Shown here one piece after another: positions 15,263 to 23,444 of a stretch of 55,185 nt of DNA. The translations under genes and the position numbers were made by a program. The stretch comes from an uncultured bacterium (GTDB lineage Bacteria; Actinomycetota; Coriobacteriia; Coriobacteriales; Coriobacteriaceae), in assembly GCA_905214465.1 (NCBI GenBank), contig CAJMMD010000016.1, positions 1 to 55,185 of the forward strand, read 5' to 3'. The stretch's first letter is position 1. Every line of letters starts with the position of its first letter. A model generated the notes under the pieces. That model did no database searches, was not told the DNA's origin, and was given only the letters and a program-made list of their open reading frames with translations.

Positions 15263-15302
15263 AAAAACGGCGCCCGTCGGCGATGTTGCCGGCGGGCGCC
15301 GT
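15263..15302 (-). terminator. Terminator of galT
   Basis: On the minus strand, stem ACGGCGCCCG / CGGGCGCCGT with an inner GCCGGC extension and a TTTTT tail. It may also act for lacC transcripts on the plus strand (GTTGTCTT tail). Confidence 0.8.
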
Positions 15303-15349
15303 TGTCTTGAAGACGAAATAGTCCGTTTTCCTCCGTCCCCAAGGGATCA

Positions 15350-16978
15350 TTACAGTGAGTCGATAAAGCGCTGTTGGGCGGCGCGGCCGGCTTCGTCCCA
15401 CTTAAAGACGCCGGCGTTGTCGAGCACGTGGCCAAACACTACGCCGACTTCCTCGTGCAGGATGCCGATGGCGCTATCCGCCGTAAGCTCGTCGGCGCGG
15501 CGGGCATAGACGTCCTCGGCCCATGCGGCATGGCTGCGGCAAAGGTCGTCGCCCTCGAGCGCACTGGCAAGGTCGTAGCTGGTATCGGCTTTGGCTGCCA
15601 GCAGGTGCTCGCGGACAGCGCCGAGCTCGGGAACCAGGCGCGGCGGCAGAATGGCCAGGCCCATGACCTCGATCAGGCCGATGTTCTCCTTCTTAATGTG
15701 GTGATACTCGGCATGCGGGTGGAAAACGCCCAGCGGATGCTCGTCGGTCGTGATATTGCAGCGAAGCGCCAGGTAGGCCTCGTAAATCTCGCCGCCGGCG
15801 TTGCCGCGGGAGTCGACGCGGCGGATGACGGGCGTCACGGTGTTGTGCGCTACGCCGTCGGCCGTGTGCGCGATAACGCCCACAGACTCGTCGGTCCACT
15901 CGCGCCAGGCGAGGATAATCTTCTCGGCAGCGTCGAGCAGCTGAGCGCGGTCATGCGAGCGCAGGCGCAGCACCGAGAGCGGCCACTGCAGCACAGTGCC
16001 GGTGACCTGGTCAAAACCGGGCACGCTAAACTGCGAGACCTCGGCGGCATGCATCATGGGGAACTCGTGCGCGCCGCCCTGGAAGTGGTCGTGCGACAGA
16101 ATCGAGCCGCCCACGATAGGCAGGTCGGCGTTGGAGCCGATGAAGTAATGCGGGAACAGGTCCACAAAGTCGAGCAGGCAGGTCAGGCCCTTGCGGTCGA
16201 CGTGCATCGGACGATGCTCGGAGCTCATGGCAATGCAATGCTCGTTAAAGTACGCGTACGGGCTGTACTGGAAACCCCAGCGCTCGCCGTTGAGCTGGAT
16301 GGGGATAATGCGCAGGTTCTGGCGAGCGGGGTGAGCGCCGCCGTCGGCTGCAGCGGAGCGTCCGGGATAGCCCTCGTTTTCGATGCAGAGCTGGCAGGCG
16401 GGATACTTCTCGCCCGTGTTCTTGGCGGCACCTGCCGCGGCGATATCGCGCGGGTCCTTCTCAGGCTTGGAGAGGTTGATGGTGATCTCAAGATCGCCCC
16501 AGTTGGTGGGGGTGCTCCATTTGATGTTGCGCGCGATGGCGGCACGGCGCACGTAGCCGGCGTCGCAGCACAGGCCGTAGAACCAGTCGGTTGCGGCGCG
16601 GGGCTCGTTGACGCCCATACGTCCGTTGAACTCCTCGTTTACAACCGAAGGCCTCGGCATGAGCATACCCATGATGCGCATGGCGATGCGGTCGCGGCCT
16701 GACGCCGTGTCCTCGGCGGCACCGTTGGTAACGGCGGCCTCGGAAAGCGCGGCAAGCGTGCCTTCAAGATCAAAGTCGGGCAGGGTATTGGGGTGCAAGA
16801 GCGAGAGTTTCTCAACCTGGAGCGCCCAGGCCATATCGAGCGCGGGACCCGTAGCGCCGATGCACTCCAAAATGGTGTTGTAGGCCCAGATGCGATCGTC
16901 CTGTCCGATCATCGATCGATGGATGGCATACTCAATCAGGCCCTGCGCGGCCTCGCGCACGTCGGTCATTACAGCCAT
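15350..16978 (-). CDS. galT: UDP-glucose--hexose-1-phosphate uridylyltransferase (class II GalT)
   Basis: 542 residues, matching the larger GalT2 family of Gram-positive bacteria. It swaps UDP between UDP-glucose and galactose-1-phosphate in the Leloir pathway. Visible features are the GRMGVNEPRAATDWFYGLC region, the catalytic SHDHFQGGAHEFPM motif and HPHAEYHHIKKENIGLIEVMG. The start overlaps the end of galK by about 10 bases (ATG at 16978; a second ATG at 16969 also overlaps the galK stop), so translation is coupled. UDP-galactose epimerase (galE) is not in the window. Confidence 0.93.
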   Translation of the reverse strand: MAVMTDVREAAQGLIEYAIHRSMIGQDDRIWAYNTILECIGATGPALDMAWALQVEKLSLLHPNTLPDFDLEGTLAALSEAAVTNGAAEDTASGRDRIAMRIMGMLMPRPSVVNEEFNGRMGVNEPRAATDWFYGLCCDAGYVRRAAIARNIKWSTPTNWGDLEITINLSKPEKDPRDIAAAGAAKNTGEKYPACQLCIENEGYPGRSAAADGGAHPARQNLRIIPIQLNGERWGFQYSPYAYFNEHCIAMSSEHRPMHVDRKGLTCLLDFVDLFPHYFIGSNADLPIVGGSILSHDHFQGGAHEFPMMHAAEVSQFSVPGFDQVTGTVLQWPLSVLRLRSHDRAQLLDAAEKIILAWREWTDESVGVIAHTADGVAHNTVTPVIRRVDSRGNAGGEIYEAYLALRCNITTDEHPLGVFHPHAEYHHIKKENIGLIEVMGLAILPPRLVPELGAVREHLLAAKADTSYDLASALEGDDLCRSHAAWAEDVYARRADELTADSAIGILHEEVGVVFGHVLDNAGVFKWDEAGRAAQQRFIDSL

Positions 16979-18174
16979 GCCGCGTAAGCCCCCTTGTCAG
17001 AAATGGCGTAGTGGCGGGCAGAGCCCTCGCCCAGCCAGCCGTTCATCTTGGCAATGAAGGTGTCGACCAGGTCGAGCGGCACGAAGGCCTGGATGGTGCC
17101 ACCAAAGCCGCCACCGTGAATGCGAACGGCGCCGCGGCCGTCGAGCACGTGCTCGGCCAGCGCCAGGGCATACATGGAAGGCTGCTCAGACCCCAGCTTG
17201 GCAACGACATTCTGCAGGTACATGGCGGAGCTGGCGCCGGACTCGCGCGTCAGGACCAGGAACTGGTCGATGTCGCCGGCGTTAAGGGCCGCCCAGCGCT
17301 TATCGACCAGGCCGTTTTCGTACCAGTAGTGAACGGCGCGCAGGCAGGCACGGTCGCCCAGCTTGGCGCGCAGCTCGGGGAGTTTGGCGTCAAAATCGGC
17401 AACGTTTACCTCGCACAGGCGTGCCTTGCCAAACTCGGCGGCGACGTCTTGCATCTCGCGCGGAACGGCGGCGTAGTCGTCGGTGGCGGCCACGTGGTCG
17501 GCGCCGACCTTAACGAGCACGAGCGCATAGCCGTGATCTTCAAAGTTGAGTTCGAGCTTCTGGGTCTTAGGCTGAGCCTGATCCTCAAAGTCCATGTAGG
17601 CAAGGCCGCCCAAGCACACGGCGGCCTGGTCCATAAGGCCGCAGGGCTTACCGTAGTAATTGTTCTCGGTGCGCTGGCTCATCTGGGCGAGCGCGACAGG
17701 CTCGATGGCGGGCGCTCCCCAGAGCGTCTCCATGGCACGACCGTATGCCGCCTCGACAGCAGCGGAGCTCGAAAGACCGCCGCCCGAGGGGACGGAGCAG
17801 GTGAAGGCGAGGTCGAAGCCCTGGGGCTCAACGCCCAGAGCAGCGATTTCGTGGGCCATGCCGCGGACGAGGCTCGCGGACGTGCCCTTCTCGGACTCCT
17901 GAACGTCTAGCGTGTCGAGCGCGATCTCAAACGTGGGATAGCCTTCGTCGGCAACGCGGACCTTGTTGGAATCAGTTGCCACGGCGATGCCGTCGACGGC
18001 GACATCGAGCGAGCCGGCGATAACGTGGCCGCCCTCGTGGTCGGTGTGGTTGCCGCTGATCTCGGAGCGGCCGGGCGCGTGCACATAGAGCACCTGGCGA
18101 TCGCCGATGGGGCCAAACTCATCCTCGAACAGCTTGGTGAGTGTGGCGAGTGTCTTTTCGTCGGGAGCGGTCAT
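16969..18174 (-). CDS. galK: Galactokinase (GHMP family)
   Basis: About 401 residues. It phosphorylates galactose at C1 with ATP. GHMP features are an N-terminal galactose-binding segment, APGRSEISGNHTDHEGGHV (a divergent form of the usual GRVNLIGEHTDY), the ATP loop PSGGGLSSSAAVEAA and a C-terminal RIHGGGFGGTIQAF. The start ATG at 18174 has an AAGGAAAGGA site; the frame is open further upstream. It is the first gene of galK-galT. Its promoter region has repeated GAGTACGTTAACA operators shared with the divergent LacI regulator. Confidence 0.93.
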   Translation of the reverse strand: MTAPDEKTLATLTKLFEDEFGPIGDRQVLYVHAPGRSEISGNHTDHEGGHVIAGSLDVAVDGIAVATDSNKVRVADEGYPTFEIALDTLDVQESEKGTSASLVRGMAHEIAALGVEPQGFDLAFTCSVPSGGGLSSSAAVEAAYGRAMETLWGAPAIEPVALAQMSQRTENNYYGKPCGLMDQAAVCLGGLAYMDFEDQAQPKTQKLELNFEDHGYALVLVKVGADHVAATDDYAAVPREMQDVAAEFGKARLCEVNVADFDAKLPELRAKLGDRACLRAVHYWYENGLVDKRWAALNAGDIDQFLVLTRESGASSAMYLQNVVAKLGSEQPSMYALALAEHVLDGRGAVRIHGGGFGGTIQAFVPLDLVDTFIAKMNGWLGEGSARHYAISDKGAYAAWL

Positions 18175-18218
18175 GAGGGTCCTTTCCTTGGCGCATACTG
18201 ACGAGCTTTGCGTCGTAG

Positions 18219-18419
18219 TGAGTACGTTAACAATCTGAAGCGGCATAAACTCAGCATCTACGATGCCGCACGTTACGGGCTATGTTAACGTACTCATAAC
18301 ACAACGCTTATCACTTTTTGAGAATCTGGTAATCGGTAGAAATTCAGCCGTGAACGGTATTGCCGTATGGACTTATAGAGCAGAAGAGTTGCGGATTGAA
18401 AAAGTAGAGTACGTTAGCA
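18219..18419. promoter_or_regulatory. Three LacI-type operator copies between galK and lacI-2
   Basis: TGAGTACGTTAACA at 18219-18232, its exact inverse at 18283-18296, and the variant AGAGTACGTTAGCA at 18406-18419. One site is near the galK start, one is central and one lies about 95 bases before the regulator gene. The layout suggests control of galKT and autoregulation. The rest of the 338-base gap holds no gene. Confidence 0.7.
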
Positions 18420-18512
18420 TGCGTCCGACGATAGCGGGCTTCGGCGCGGGGTGTGTTTCTGCCCGGGCCGGCATGCACGCTATTCAGATCTCGCAAGTGT
18501 GAAGGTGATCCT

Positions 18513-19544
18513 GTGGCAAGGCGCCCGTCCAACGATACAGGTACGCGTCCGGTCTCCATGGCCGACGTCGCCCGCGCTGCTGGCGTTTCGCAGCAGACGG
18601 TTTCACGCGTCGCCAACGGCTTGCCCAACGTTAACGAACAGACGCGCCAGCGCGTGCAGGCCGCTATGCAAGAGCTCGGCTTTCGTCCGAGTTATGCCGG
18701 TCGCTCGCTGCGCGACGGCCGCTACCATTCGGTCGGTCTGTGCGTCAACGATGTCACCAAGTTTGGCAACCTCTCAATGATCGACGGCATCGCCAGCGCT
18801 GCTCGCGAGCATAATTGCGCCATCACGCTGGTCGAGATGTCCAAGACCGAGGAGTTTTCGCTTGCCGAGGCCACGCGTCGTATGGCTGCATTGCCGGTGG
18901 ACGGCATCATCATCGGCATGAGTCGCATGGCGCCCGATTTTGAGTCGTTTGATCCACTGCCGGGCATTGGCACGGTTATCGTCACCATGTATGCGCATCC
19001 GCGCGTGACCACGGTCGATTCCGATCATTACGGCTGCTCGCTGCTGCTCATGGATCACCTGTTTGAGCTGGGGCACGAGCAGATTCGCTATATTGGTGGC
19101 CCGTCGTTCTCAGTCGACGAACAGTTTCGTCGCGCCGGCTGGCAGGATGCACTCGAGCGTAAACACATCGAGCCGGTAGAGCCGCTCGAGGGTGACTGGT
19201 CTGCCAACAGCGGTTACGAGGCCGGCAGGTACCTGGCCGAGCACGACCGCACCATGACGGCGATTTACGCGGCAAACGACCAGATGGCAAACGGCGCCAT
19301 CGCCGCGCTGCGCGATAGCGGCTTGCGCGTGCCCGAGGACGTGAGCGTGGTGGGCGTCGATGACTCACTCGACGACTTTGTCGCGCATAACGAGCTCACG
19401 ACCGTTCGATTCGACTTGCATCAGCGCGGACGAGAGGTGTTTGAGCATGCGGTTCCCGAGGCGGGTGCGGCGGGCAAAACCGTTGCCATTCGTATTCCCG
19501 GCCAGCTTATCGTTCGACATAGTACGGCGGCACCGCGCGCATAG
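18513..19544 (+). CDS. LacI-family transcriptional regulator (gal locus)
   Basis: 343 residues from a GTG start at 18513 with an AAGGTGAT site. The helix-turn-helix (VSMADVARAAGVSQQTVSRVANGLPNVNEQTRQRVQAAMQELGF) is followed by a sensor domain (TVDSDHYGCSLLLMDHLFELGH, IYAANDQMANGAIAALRDSG, VPEDVSVVGVDDSLDDF). It is divergent from galK-galT and presumably represses it through the TGAGTACGTTAACA sites. It is a paralogue of the protein at 8757, but the operator sequences differ, in line with different recognition residues in the two helices (SEQTVSRTVHD against SQQTVSRVANG). Confidence 0.9.
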   Translation: MARRPSNDTGTRPVSMADVARAAGVSQQTVSRVANGLPNVNEQTRQRVQAAMQELGFRPSYAGRSLRDGRYHSVGLCVNDVTKFGNLSMIDGIASAAREHNCAITLVEMSKTEEFSLAEATRRMAALPVDGIIIGMSRMAPDFESFDPLPGIGTVIVTMYAHPRVTTVDSDHYGCSLLLMDHLFELGHEQIRYIGGPSFSVDEQFRRAGWQDALERKHIEPVEPLEGDWSANSGYEAGRYLAEHDRTMTAIYAANDQMANGAIAALRDSGLRVPEDVSVVGVDDSLDDFVAHNELTTVRFDLHQRGREVFEHAVPEAGAAGKTVAIRIPGQLIVRHSTAAPRA

Positions 19545-19633
19545 TTTCCGCAGGTCAACGGTGATATGTTGAACATCAATAACAATCGATAAGGATGCCG
19601 GCAGATGGCTGTTGGGATGCAGCCGAGTGCTAT

Positions 19634-19657
19634 GATAGACGGGTTCTTTTGTCTATC
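19634..19657 (+). promoter_or_regulatory. Palindrome at the fprA promoter
   Basis: GATAGAC (19634-19640) and GTCTATC (19651-19657) flank a 10-base centre. They overlap a TATGAT that could be the -10 box and end just before the AGGAGG ribosome site. It could be an operator or a 5'UTR hairpin. Confidence 0.45.
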
Positions 19658-19673
19658 TAGGAGGTTTTGCCTG

Positions 19674-20834
19674 ATGGAGATCACCAAGGATATCCGCTAC
19701 ATCGGCGTCGACGACCACGACATCGACCTGTTCGAGGGCCAGTACGACGTGTCCGAGAACGGTATGGCATACAACAGCTACGTTATCTTGGGCGAAAAGA
19801 TCGCTGTCGCCGATTCGGTCGACGCTGGCTTTGTCGACGAGTGGCTCGGTAACCTCGAGGCCGAGCTCGATGGCCGTACGCCCGACTACCTGGTCGTCCA
19901 TCATATGGAGCCCGATCACTCCGCCGGCATTGCCGCCTTTATGGAGCGCTATCCCCAGGCACAGATCGTGGCAAGCATGGGCGCCTTCCGCATGATGGCC
20001 AACTTCTTTGGCACCGATTTCCCCGAGCGCAAGATGGTCGTCAAAGAGGGCGATGTGCTCGACCTGGGCGGCCACAGCCTAACGTTTGTTGGCGCCCCCA
20101 ACGTTCACTGGCCCGAGGTGCTCTTCTCCTACGAGGCCACCGACAAGGTGCTCTTTAGTGCCGACGGCTTTGGCAAGTTTGGCGCCAACGACATCGAGGA
20201 TCCTGAGGGCTGGGCCTGCGAGGCGCGCCGTTACTACTTTGGCATCGTGGGAAAGTTCGGCAAGTTTGTGCAGGCCGTGCTCAAGAAGGCCGCCGATCTG
20301 GACATTCAGATTATCTGCCCGCTTCACGGCCCCGTGCTGACCGAGAACCTGGGTTATTACCTCGACACCTACAACACCTGGTCGAGCTATCAGCCCGAGG
20401 ACGACGGCATCACGATTGCCTACGCGAGCGTGTACGGCCATCTGAAGGTCGCCGTTGAGGAACTCGCATCCGCGCTTGAGGCTCGCGGCCAGAAGGTTTC
20501 CGTCTTTGATCTGGCTCGCGACGACATGGCCGAGGCCGTTGAGGATGCGTTCCGCTATGACCGTCTGGTACTCGCTTCCATCACCTATCAGGGCGAGATC
20601 TTCCCGTTTATGAGCACCTTCATCCACACGCTCGCCGAGCATGCCTACCAGAATCGCACGGTGGCGCTTGTCGAGGCCGGCTCTTGGGCGCCCGCTGCTG
20701 CCAAGGTTATGACCAAGGAGCTCGAGGGCATGAAGGACATCACCCTGACGCAGAACAAGGTGACCGTCCTAGGCTCGCTCAACGACACCTCGCGCGCCCA
20801 GATCGAAGCCCTCGCCGACGAGCTTTCCAAATAG
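19674..20834 (+). CDS. fprA: Flavodiiron protein (A-type flavoprotein, oxygen/NO reductase)
   Basis: 386 residues. A metallo-beta-lactamase-like diiron domain (1-250) has ligands in HHMEPDHSAG (H77, E79, D81, H82), NVHWPE, SADGFGKFG and CPLHGPV. A C-terminal flavodoxin domain (about 255-385) contains ASVYGHLKVAVEELA. Such proteins reduce O2 to water or NO to N2O in anaerobes, taking electrons from rubredoxin or F420-type donors. There is no extra rubredoxin domain. The ATG at 19674 was chosen for its AGGAGG site. It is a single-gene unit with its own terminator, fitting oxidative-stress defence in an anaerobe. Confidence 0.93.
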   Translation: MEITKDIRYIGVDDHDIDLFEGQYDVSENGMAYNSYVILGEKIAVADSVDAGFVDEWLGNLEAELDGRTPDYLVVHHMEPDHSAGIAAFMERYPQAQIVASMGAFRMMANFFGTDFPERKMVVKEGDVLDLGGHSLTFVGAPNVHWPEVLFSYEATDKVLFSADGFGKFGANDIEDPEGWACEARRYYFGIVGKFGKFVQAVLKKAADLDIQIICPLHGPVLTENLGYYLDTYNTWSSYQPEDDGITIAYASVYGHLKVAVEELASALEARGQKVSVFDLARDDMAEAVEDAFRYDRLVLASITYQGEIFPFMSTFIHTLAEHAYQNRTVALVEAGSWAPAAAKVMTKELEGMKDITLTQNKVTVLGSLNDTSRAQIEALADELSK

Positions 20835-20856
20835 CGATATTTCGCTTTTAACGCTC

Positions 20857-20898
20857 AAACCACCACAAAGGGGACAGGCACCTTTGTGGTGGTTTTTG
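20857..20898 (+). terminator. Terminator of fprA (ACCACCACAAAGG family)
   Basis: AAACCACCACAAAGG / CCTTTGTGGTGGTTT arms around GGACAGGCA with a T-rich tail. It is one of at least six related hairpins in the window (22378, 27373, 35987, 36062, 48492). Confidence 0.85.
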
Positions 20899-20940
20899 CT
20901 TTTAGTCGAAGAGGACGGTTGGTTCTGCTGTCGGCCGTTC

Positions 20941-21016
20941 GCTCAAAGAACTCAAGCATGCTCAAGGAACTCAAAGATGCTCAAAAAAATCAAGGAGGCT
21001 CAAAGAAATCAAGGGC
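20941..21016 (+). repeat. Tandem direct-repeat array, four 19-nt units, upstream of ATPase gene 3
   Basis: Units GCTCAAAGAACTCAAGCAT, GCTCAAGGAACTCAAAGAT, GCTCAAAAAAATCAAGGAG and GCTCAAAGAAATCAAGGGC begin at 20941, 20960, 20979 and 20998 with no gaps. GCTCAA and TCAA are invariant. The array ends 42 bases before the ATPase start. The sequence differs from the arrays before the other two ATPases. Confidence 0.9.
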
Positions 21017-21057
21017 TGTAGGGCATAATGGAATTACGTGAGTTCAAAGGAGGTTTT

Positions 21058-22173
21058 ATGGCGGCGGCGACAGCGTACAGGCAGGCAAATCCGTTCACGC
21101 CGATGTTTGGACGTGTACCGGCATACATGGCCGGCCGTGAGCAAATCATTGATGATATGGTGCTGGCGTTTGAAAGCGCCGATTCCGACCCCAACCTATG
21201 CTCGATTTTCTACGGCGCGCGCGGGACGGGCAAAACGGCCCTTTTGGCATATCTGTCATACCGCGCCCAGCAAGAAGGCTGGATTACGGCGAATGTGACG
21301 GCTTCGGACGGGATGCTCGAAGACATTCTGCAGCGCCTCAACGAATCGGCCGCCCATCTGATCGAAAAGCCCGCTTCTAGGCGTGTGAACAGTGTTGGGA
21401 TTGCCTCCATAGGAAGTATGAGCTGGGAAAACGTTGATATTGAATTTGAGGGCGCCAACTGGCGTACTAAGATGAACGCTCTGTTTGCTCAGCTTGAAGC
21501 GACTGGCACCGGGGTACTTATCGCCGTTGACGAAGTTGATGCATCGTTTGCTCAAATGACGGAGCTCGTTACCACCTACCAACATTTTGTGAGCGAGAAC
21601 AAAAAGGTAGCTTTGCTTATGGCGGGGCTGCCGTTTCGCGTGCTGGCGTTGCTGACGGGAAAATCTACATCGTTTCTTCGTCGCGCTGCCCAGCATTCGC
21701 TGGGATCTATTTCGCCGACTGAGGTAAAAGAAGCGTTCCGGCTGACGATTGAAGACGGTGGCAAATCGATTTCCGATGAGGCGGTCGACCGTGCTGCCGA
21801 GGCAATTGATGGTTTTCCATTTATGTTCCAGTTGGTGGGATATCGGGCATGGAACGCTTCGCGCCAGGCGGCTGAGGTTTCCCTTGAAGACGTCGAACGC
21901 GGCGCGAAGCTTGCGCAAGAGGAGCTCGAATCGCGCGTTTTTGCCTCGACTGCGGCGGAACTTTCACAGGGGGACTTGGATTTCCTTCGTGCAATGAATC
22001 CGGAGGGGACAACGACCAGGCAAGAATTGGCTGCGAGGCTTAAGAAAAGCTCCGGTTCGATTTCGACGTATAAAAAACGTCTGATTGAGGCAGGAGTGAT
22101 TGAAGAACCCCTACAGGGACGTTTTGAGTTTGCGCTGCCGGGCTTCGGTCAATATGTAGCGTCTCTTTGTTAG
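21058..22173 (+). CDS. AAA-type ATPase with C-terminal winged helix (ATPase 3)
   Basis: 371 residues from the ATG that follows AAAGGAGG; an in-frame ATG lies 30 bases upstream. It begins NPFTPMFGRVPAYMAGREQIID, a pattern of archaeal-type/ORC-like AAA ATPases. Walker A is GARGTGKT (53-60) and Walker B is VLIAVDEVD (153-161). A lid region follows, then a C-terminal winged helix-turn-helix (LDFLRAMNPEGTTTRQELAARLKKSSGSISTYKKRLIEAGVI). No nuclease domain is seen, unlike ATPases 1 and 2. The DNA-binding tail and the 19-nt repeats just upstream suggest autoregulation, which is inference. Two palindromic elements follow it. Confidence 0.85.
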   Translation: MAAATAYRQANPFTPMFGRVPAYMAGREQIIDDMVLAFESADSDPNLCSIFYGARGTGKTALLAYLSYRAQQEGWITANVTASDGMLEDILQRLNESAAHLIEKPASRRVNSVGIASIGSMSWENVDIEFEGANWRTKMNALFAQLEATGTGVLIAVDEVDASFAQMTELVTTYQHFVSENKKVALLMAGLPFRVLALLTGKSTSFLRRAAQHSLGSISPTEVKEAFRLTIEDGGKSISDEAVDRAAEAIDGFPFMFQLVGYRAWNASRQAAEVSLEDVERGAKLAQEELESRVFASTAAELSQGDLDFLRAMNPEGTTTRQELAARLKKSSGSISTYKKRLIEAGVIEEPLQGRFEFALPGFGQYVASLC

Positions 22174-22209
22174 AAGGTCGCTTCTGCGAAGACCGTTTCG
22201 TATCCAACT

Positions 22210-22347
22210 GTCTCAACCTGTAGCATCTGGGTGGCTAAATCGACTCTATCTGTTACAGATTTAGATTAAGGGCGGGGGTCGAGCGGGACTATCTCAATCT
22301 GTAACAGTTAGCCGGCTTTTAGGGGTCCAGTTGTTACAGATTGAGAC
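22210..22347. repeat. Two 57-nt palindromic elements, 81-nt period
   Basis: Unit 1: arms 22210-22225 and 22251-22266. Unit 2: arms 22291-22306 and 22332-22347. Loops are exactly 25 nt and the starts are 81 nt apart, as in the 4694 array. Unit 1 arms are more diverged. They begin 37 bases after the ATPase 3 stop. Confidence 0.85.
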
Positions 22348-22377
22348 AAACTGGCGGAGCGAACCGCCGTGCCGCTC

Positions 22378-22410
22378 AAACCACCACAAAGGTGCCCTTT
22401 GTGGTGGTTT
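22378..22410. terminator. Bidirectional ACCACCACAAAGG-family terminator
   Basis: AAACCACCACAAAGG / CCTTTGTGGTGGTTT with loop TGC, between the convergent ATPase 3 and TetR genes. Confidence 0.75.
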
Positions 22411-22436
22411 GAGATTTCGGGACCCAGTTATTTACG

Positions 22437-23084
22437 CTAGCGATAGTTTTCCCACATCGGCAGAGGGAAGAGGACGTCCTCGAATTTGGCCCATTCTGCT
22501 TTGTAATCGATTTCGTCTGGACGGGCGAGCCAACGACCTTCGAGACCGTACATGGCGGCAAGGGCACACGAGAGCGTCTCTTCGGCATCGACGCCGTTGG
22601 GTACCGACCATGCCGGGACCCAAGATGGGTGGGTTGCCTCGCGTGAATAGTTGTTGAAATACTCGTGCATCGGACTTTCGGGTGACATCGCCTCAGTGTT
22701 GAGGGTTTGAAACAGCATGACGAGCTCGGGCTGGTTGGCGTTCTCTGCGACGATCAATCGCAGATACTCGGGTATTTTCGGCTTCTGCCCCTCAAAGGCA
22801 CCGCCGGGCGCAAACAGCGTGAGGTAGTCATCGATATCAGAACTTTGCTTGTAATAATGCTGGATAACTTCGAGCAAAAGGCCCTGTCTATTGCCCACAT
22901 AGTGAAGCACGCCTGCTTGGGTGATTCCCACCTCGTTTGCGACGGCCTGGAGCGACATGCCGTTGTAGCCGCGTGCGTTAATAATCTTGACGGCGGCGAG
23001 CACAATCTGCTCAAGGCGCTCCTGCGCGGCATTGCTGCGCCTCGAGGCCGTTCGGACCGATTTCTTCTCTTGATCGTTGTTCAT
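22437..23084 (-). CDS. TetR-family transcriptional regulator
   Basis: 215 residues from the ATG at 23084. The helix-turn-helix is at about 18-60 (RLEQIVLAAVKIINARGYNGMSLQAVANEVGITQAGVLHYVGNRQGLL), and a variable ligand domain follows (IPEYLRLIVAENANQPELVMLFQTLNTEAMSPESPMHEYF). It is divergent from the MFS transporter and likely represses the transporter/hydrolase/kinase cassette by binding the palindromes at 23255 and 23293. The inducer is probably the imported sugar or a product, by inference. Confidence 0.88.
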   Translation of the reverse strand: MNNDQEKKSVRTASRRSNAAQERLEQIVLAAVKIINARGYNGMSLQAVANEVGITQAGVLHYVGNRQGLLLEVIQHYYKQSSDIDDYLTLFAPGGAFEGQKPKIPEYLRLIVAENANQPELVMLFQTLNTEAMSPESPMHEYFNNYSREATHPSWVPAWSVPNGVDAEETLSCALAAMYGLEGRWLARPDEIDYKAEWAKFEDVLFPLPMWENYR

Positions 23085-23254
23085 GAAAATCCATATCTCA
23101 TGTATCGGCGCCCGTCGGCCCCGTACTGCTCTTGCTTCACTCGATGCTAGACCAACTTGCCTCGAATAAGACGGTGCAATGAAGCTGTCAACAAAAGTAA
23201 ACACCGTTTAAACGGCAAAATCGACCGTTCATCCCAATTACCACTTACTAACCA

Positions 23255-23324
23255 CTAAGTAACCGTTGTGGAGGGCTGTTATGCAAATCGAAGAAGTTTA
23301 CTTACTATTCAGTAAGTAAACTTC
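23255..23324. promoter_or_regulatory. TetR operators in the tetR/MFS divergent region
   Basis: A perfect 13-bp inverted repeat at 23293-23324 (GAAGTTTACTTAC, 6-base centre, GTAAGTAAACTTC) is a very strong palindrome. A weaker TTACT-N8-AGTAA site with the same half-site core lies at 23255-23272. The 360-base gap 23085-23444 holds no gene. Confidence 0.75.
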
Positions 23325-23444
23325 GAGCAGTTCACGGCGGCGTACCCCATATCGCGTCCGTTAGGGGTGGCGTTTCGACCCCTTTTACGCCACCCTGATT
23401 CCGTGAACTGTACAGGCAACATCTTTGAAGGGAGAACTGTCAAA

